Positions 13,608 through 15,464 of a DNA stretch of 15,464 nt are shown one piece after another. Both the position numbers and the translations under genes were made by a program. Position 1 is the first letter of the stretch; each line of letters opens with the position of its first letter. This DNA is from UBA12068 sp038318455 (GTDB taxonomy: Bacteria; Patescibacteriota; Minisyncoccia; Moranbacterales; GWC2-37-73). The notes beneath the pieces are model-generated. The model saw nothing but the letters and a program-made list of their open reading frames with translations, searched no databases and was not told where the DNA came from. The stretch spans positions 1 to 15,464 of the forward strand of contig JBBQCF010000023.1 of assembly GCA_038318455.1 (NCBI GenBank). The letters run 5' to 3'.

Positions 13608-13685
13608 GAGTGAGTGACGAAATTTCAAGCGCGTAACAGCGCATTATATATAAGGTATCGTGGCGAGACATAGGAGGAAGCACCC

Positions 13686-14195
13686 GTGAGCAAATGGATA
13701 TGCGCGTTTTTTCTAATATTAACGTGCGCAAACCCCACTGCCTCGCGAGCATATTCTCAATATGCTCCACCACATCCGCCTGCCAAGCGGTACAAAGTTG
13801 TGAAAACCTTTGAGGCTGTAGTGTCCCGCTATATCAAACCTCGAAGGGAAGATTACAAATCCAAAGGAGCTTATCTTGCAGCCATTAAACTTAATGGTCA
13901 AGGGAAAAAAACCTTCTTTGGAACACCACCCAAGGCCGATTTTACAATTGCAGCAAATCAAGGCGTCAAGCCTGGCAGCAAACTCGGCAGATTCAAACGC
14001 GGAACAATCGTCAGAATAAAATTCGATGATGGAAGAGAAATCATTGGAAAAGTTGATGATCGTTGCGCAGCAGCAGAAGATCTTTGGAAAAAAAGAAAGA
14101 CTGTACAGTTTGATCTTTTTTCCGAAATGTCCCAAAAACAAGCTAACGCCTGGGGCAAACGCAAGATGACTGTGGAAATTCTACAGAAAGTCTAG
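13686..14195 (+). CDS. secreted 3D-domain (double-psi beta-barrel) protein
   Basis: The 169-aa protein starts with a signal peptide (about 1-22, KWICAFFLILTCANPTASRA, likely cut after SRA). A Pro-rich linker follows, then a 3D/RlpA-like barrel: FEAVVSRYI (42-50), TIAANQGVKPGSKL (87-100), GTIVRIKFDDGREIIGKVDD (106-125) and VQFDLFSEMSQKQANAWGKR (140-159), followed by MTVEIL. The C-terminal part matches the family's ending 'DLF....AL.WG.R.V.V.IL'. Two of the usual three aspartates are present (D124 or D125, and D143); the first, in the 'AVDP' position, is AANQ here. Such domains act on or bind peptidoglycan. The GTG start is supported by AGGAGG at 13672-13677, 8 nt upstream; the gene has its own terminator. 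A cell-wall role is likely; enzymatic activity is uncertain. Confidence 0.8.
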   Translation: MSKWICAFFLILTCANPTASRAYSQYAPPHPPAKRYKVVKTFEAVVSRYIKPRREDYKSKGAYLAAIKLNGQGKKTFFGTPPKADFTIAANQGVKPGSKLGRFKRGTIVRIKFDDGREIIGKVDDRCAAAEDLWKKRKTVQFDLFSEMSQKQANAWGKRKMTVEILQKV

Positions 14196-14230
14196 CGTCG
14201 TAGCAAACGGCACGGTACCGCATAACAAAA

Positions 14231-14264
14231 AGGCAACGAATGAAAATCATTCGTTGCCTCTTTT
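14231..14264. terminator. bidirectional terminator
   Basis: A 13-bp perfect stem (14231-14243 with 14247-14259) and 3-nt loop is followed by CTTTTAATTTC on the plus strand and TTTTTGTTATG on the minus strand. It ends the 3D-domain gene and probably the convergent pseudouridine synthase transcript. Confidence 0.9.
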
Positions 14265-14329
14265 AATTTCTACTGCCTAATTTACAGACAAGCTTTTTTA
14301 TTTTTAGAACTATGCAAAACACGATTCAA

Positions 14330-15043
14330 TTACATTCCAAGACTTTTCAAAAGTTCTTCGAGTTCTGTTCCTTGAATTTTTCGTTGTTGACCAGATCCAA
14401 GATTGCCAAGCTTCACACTCATCACTCGGATTCTCTTAAGATCAACCACTGACCAACCAAGATCAGTGCACATACGCCTAATTTGATGTTTCTTGCCTTC
14501 TGTCAGTGTGATATGGAAAGTTGTCTCATCTTTCTTCTCAACCACAGCAGGCTTCGTTTTAAAGTCTTCTAGCTGAACACCTTGGCGCATGACTTTCAGA
14601 AAAATATTCGTGATTGGCTTGTTTACAACCACCACATATTCTTTCTCATGATTACGCTCGGGATTGAGAAGTTTGTCATTAATTCGTCCATCATTAGTAA
14701 GAATAATGAGTCCATAAGAATTTTTGTCCAGTCGTCCCACAGGAAAAACATCACTTGCAGTGGTTGTTATCTCCTTGATGCTACGTTGTCCATCTTTAGG
14801 CGAATTGGTCACGATTCCTCGTGGCTTGTTGAATGCATAATAAACATATTCCTTGATAGCTCCAACTCCCTTGGCGGTAACTTCAATCTTATCAGCCTCA
14901 TTAACCTTGTCCCCTATTTTGGCTTTTTTTCCATTAATAAGCACCCCTCCTTTTTCAATAAGTGCATCTGCTTCTCGACGTGAACAATAGTTGTTAAGTG
15001 CCAAATAACGGTTTATGCGAATTGGATATATTACTTCTTCCAT
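14330..15043 (-). CDS. rluF: RluF-like rRNA pseudouridine synthase (RsuA/RluB/E/F family)
   Basis: The 237-aa enzyme has an N-terminal S4 RNA-binding domain (IRINRYLALNNYCSRREADA, about 8-55). The catalytic domain carries the conserved PVGRLDKNSYGLIILTNDG block (101-119), in which Asp106 is the nucleophile. NHEKEYVVVVNKPIT (131-145) and KKHQIRRMC (184-192) are closest, in my recollection, to RluF (E. coli 23S rRNA U2604), though RluB or RsuA specificity cannot be excluded. Length is normal for the subfamily. There is no SD; a TATAAT (15073-15078) without a good -35 lies 29 nt upstream of the ATG. Upstream, on the same strand, a complete small transcription unit ends in a terminator, so this gene needs its own promoter or read-through. 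Confidence 0.9.
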   Translation of the reverse strand: MEEVIYPIRINRYLALNNYCSRREADALIEKGGVLINGKKAKIGDKVNEADKIEVTAKGVGAIKEYVYYAFNKPRGIVTNSPKDGQRSIKEITTTASDVFPVGRLDKNSYGLIILTNDGRINDKLLNPERNHEKEYVVVVNKPITNIFLKVMRQGVQLEDFKTKPAVVEKKDETTFHITLTEGKKHQIRRMCTDLGWSVVDLKRIRVMSVKLGNLGSGQQRKIQGTELEELLKSLGM

Positions 15044-15095
15044 ATAGATAGTTTCAAATTGTATGATTTTAAATTATAATGTAATATCTTTTTTT

Positions 15096-15132
15096 AAAAA
15101 AAGTGAGCGGCAACTCGGTTGAGGTGCCGCTC
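15096..15132 (-). terminator. strong rho-independent terminator
   Basis: GAGCGGCA/TGCCGCTC (15105-15112 with 15125-15132) forms an 8-bp GC-rich stem, with an inner CTC/GAG extension and GGTT loop. On the minus strand it is followed by AC and seven T (15096-15102). It ends the 33-codon unit about 60 nt before the pseudouridine synthase ATG, so it could also act as an attenuator. Confidence 0.85.
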
Positions 15133-15145
15133 GTGTTACTTTGGC

Positions 15146-15247
15146 TTACGCCAGACCCCTTGGCCGCGGTTTGGTCAGAGAGGTCCAACTACTGCAGCCT
15201 TCTTTGCAGTGACTTACTGGGCGAATCCAAAAATGTGCAGTCCACAT
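15146..15247 (-). CDS. 33-aa ORF or structured small RNA
   Basis: A 33-codon ORF (MWTAHFWIRPVSHCKEGCSS, then WTSLTKPRPRGLA) has AGGAGG at 15257-15262, 9 nt before the ATG, and is enclosed by a near-consensus promoter and a strong terminator. The peptide has three Trp and two Cys (C-x3-C), is basic and matches nothing I know. Against simple coding, the transcript is GC-rich in an AT-rich genome and can fold. TACGCCA just before the ATG pairs with TGGCGTA at the stop codon (15248-15254 with 15147-15153), AATGTG/CACATT forms a hairpin over the start, and ACTGCA/TGCAGT forms another (15191-15210). It may be a small RNA of about 180 nt with a chance ORF, a regulated microprotein, or a leader peptide for the downstream pseudouridine synthase gene. 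Confidence 0.45.
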   Translation of the reverse strand: MWTAHFWIRPVSHCKEGCSSWTSLTKPRPRGLA

Positions 15248-15288
15248 TGGCGTATACCTCCTTTTATAGTATTTACTACTGTGAAATT

Positions 15289-15317
15289 ATTATAAAGACA
15301 AAAACATAAAAAGTCAA
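15289..15317 (-). promoter_or_regulatory. sigma70-type promoter TTGACT-17-TATAAT
   Basis: On the minus strand, TTGACT (15312-15317) and a perfect TATAAT (15289-15294) are 17 nt apart. Transcription should start near 15282, giving a leader of about 35 nt before the ATG and a total RNA of roughly 180 nt to the terminator. Confidence 0.75.
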
Positions 15318-15437
15318 GTGTTGGGAGTTGAGGATGGTTTCAGCAACCACTTTCGTCAGACTTGTGAGGGGATTTTGGAGAATTGGAGTGTGATTGAGGG
15401 GAAAATTGAAAGGGTTAAGGCTTTAGTTGAAAATTAA
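15318..15437 (+). pseudogene. possible 3' remnant of an unknown coding sequence
   Basis: A 39-codon open frame on the plus strand (GTG start, TAA stop at 15435-15437) encodes a plausible amphipathic helix near its end, EGILENWSVIEGKIERVKAL. The purine-rich strand bias looks coding, but there is no SD or proper upstream sequence: the frame is blocked at 15282-15284 and its start abuts the -35 of the divergent promoter. It may be a truncated remnant or chance. Function not recognised. Confidence 0.25.
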
Positions 15438-15443
15438 AAAAGC

Positions 15444-15464
15444 TATGCGATAAATATACGCATA
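15444..15464. repeat. inverted repeat at window edge
   Basis: TATGCG and CGCATA (15444-15449 and 15459-15464) are separated by 9 nt and end exactly at the window border, so its extent and role cannot be judged. Confidence 0.35.

Larger units (their letters stand above)
13346..13685. other. intergenic region rich in inverted repeats
   Basis: There is no convincing gene in these 340 nt. The region holds the divergent promoters of the GT4 gene (minus) and the 3D-domain gene (plus), plus four inverted repeats: ATACTA-GCG-TAGTAT (13486-13500), CATATT..AATATG (13522-13539), a 24-nt perfect palindrome (13584-13607) and GCGC..GCGC (13629-13642). A plus-strand TATAAT at 13565-13570 lacks a good -35. 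A minus-strand TATAAT at 13426-13431 with TTTTGG 17 nt upstream is a second candidate promoter for the GT4 gene. Confidence 0.5.

Noticed and set aside
13419..13628. 69-codon minus-strand frame with a hydrophobic middle
   Set aside because: It has a TTG start without an SD, is read through the 24-nt palindrome and other inverted repeats, and ends on the likely promoter of the GT4 gene; no family resemblance.
15096..15282. Known housekeeping RNA (tmRNA, SRP RNA, RNase P, 6S)
   Set aside because: No tag reading frame with tRNA-like ends, no SRP tetraloop motif and no RNase P core could be found, and the 5' and 3' ends do not form a 6S-like closing stem.
15103..15309. 68-codon plus-strand frame opposite the 33-aa unit
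   Set aside because: It begins within the terminator stem, has no SD, and covers the minus-strand promoter; it is best explained as the antisense of the structured unit.

Overview
The window is AT-rich, densely packed and without rRNA, tRNA, CRISPR or transposase genes. Several traits together suggest a bacterium of the Patescibacteria/CPR radiation (Parcubacteria- or Moranbacteria-like): a stand-alone S23-type four-helix-bundle gene, a membrane-anchored ClpC-like AAA+ protein, an extracellular protein built of 'DGTL...I' repeats, and islands of short degenerate word-repeats between and inside genes. This placement is inference; no marker gene settles it.

Layout. (1) Positions 1-49 hold the 5' end of a minus-strand gene with a consensus promoter and Shine-Dalgarno (SD) site. 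(2) Positions 309-5420, all minus strand, form a cell-surface glycan locus. In transcription order it holds a GT4-like glycosyltransferase, a 117-aa unknown protein, a terminator, a new promoter, a second glycosyltransferase, the four-helix-bundle gene, a UDP-glucuronate 4-epimerase-like SDR, and an ABC-2 type polysaccharide permease. The matching ABC ATPase is not in the window. (3) Positions 5533-8010 (minus) encode the ClpC-like AAA+ protein. Its first ATPase domain appears inactive, and the aromatic pore loops, M domain and ClpP-docking loop are missing. (4) Positions 8303-11863 (plus) are a divergent three-gene operon: a GT39/PMT-like multipass protein, a single-pass protein with four extracellular repeats, and a small four-helix membrane protein. 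(5) Positions 11913-13345 (minus) hold a GT4 glycosyltransferase and a small 72-aa gene driven by a perfect promoter lying inside the end of the glycosyltransferase gene. (6) Positions 13686-14195 (plus) encode a secreted 3D/double-psi beta-barrel protein behind a leader rich in inverted repeats. (7) Positions 14330-15043 (minus) encode an RluF-like pseudouridine synthase. (8) Positions 15096-15317 (minus) form a self-contained promoter-SD-33-codon ORF-terminator unit that is GC-rich and can fold extensively; it may be a structured small RNA, a microprotein gene or a leader for the pseudouridine synthase gene.

The glycosyltransferases, epimerase, permease and PMT-like protein plausibly work together in making, exporting and attaching surface polysaccharide. 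Two styles of gene start coexist. The large glycan and membrane genes lack SD sites, and several have a -10 box only a few bases before ATG (predicted leaderless). The small genes and the secreted protein have strong SD sites, and three of the small ones also have near-consensus TTGACA/TATAAT promoters. The most unusual items are the degenerate membrane AAA+ protein, the 15.1-15.3 kb small-RNA/microprotein unit, and the word-repeats that have entered coding frames.
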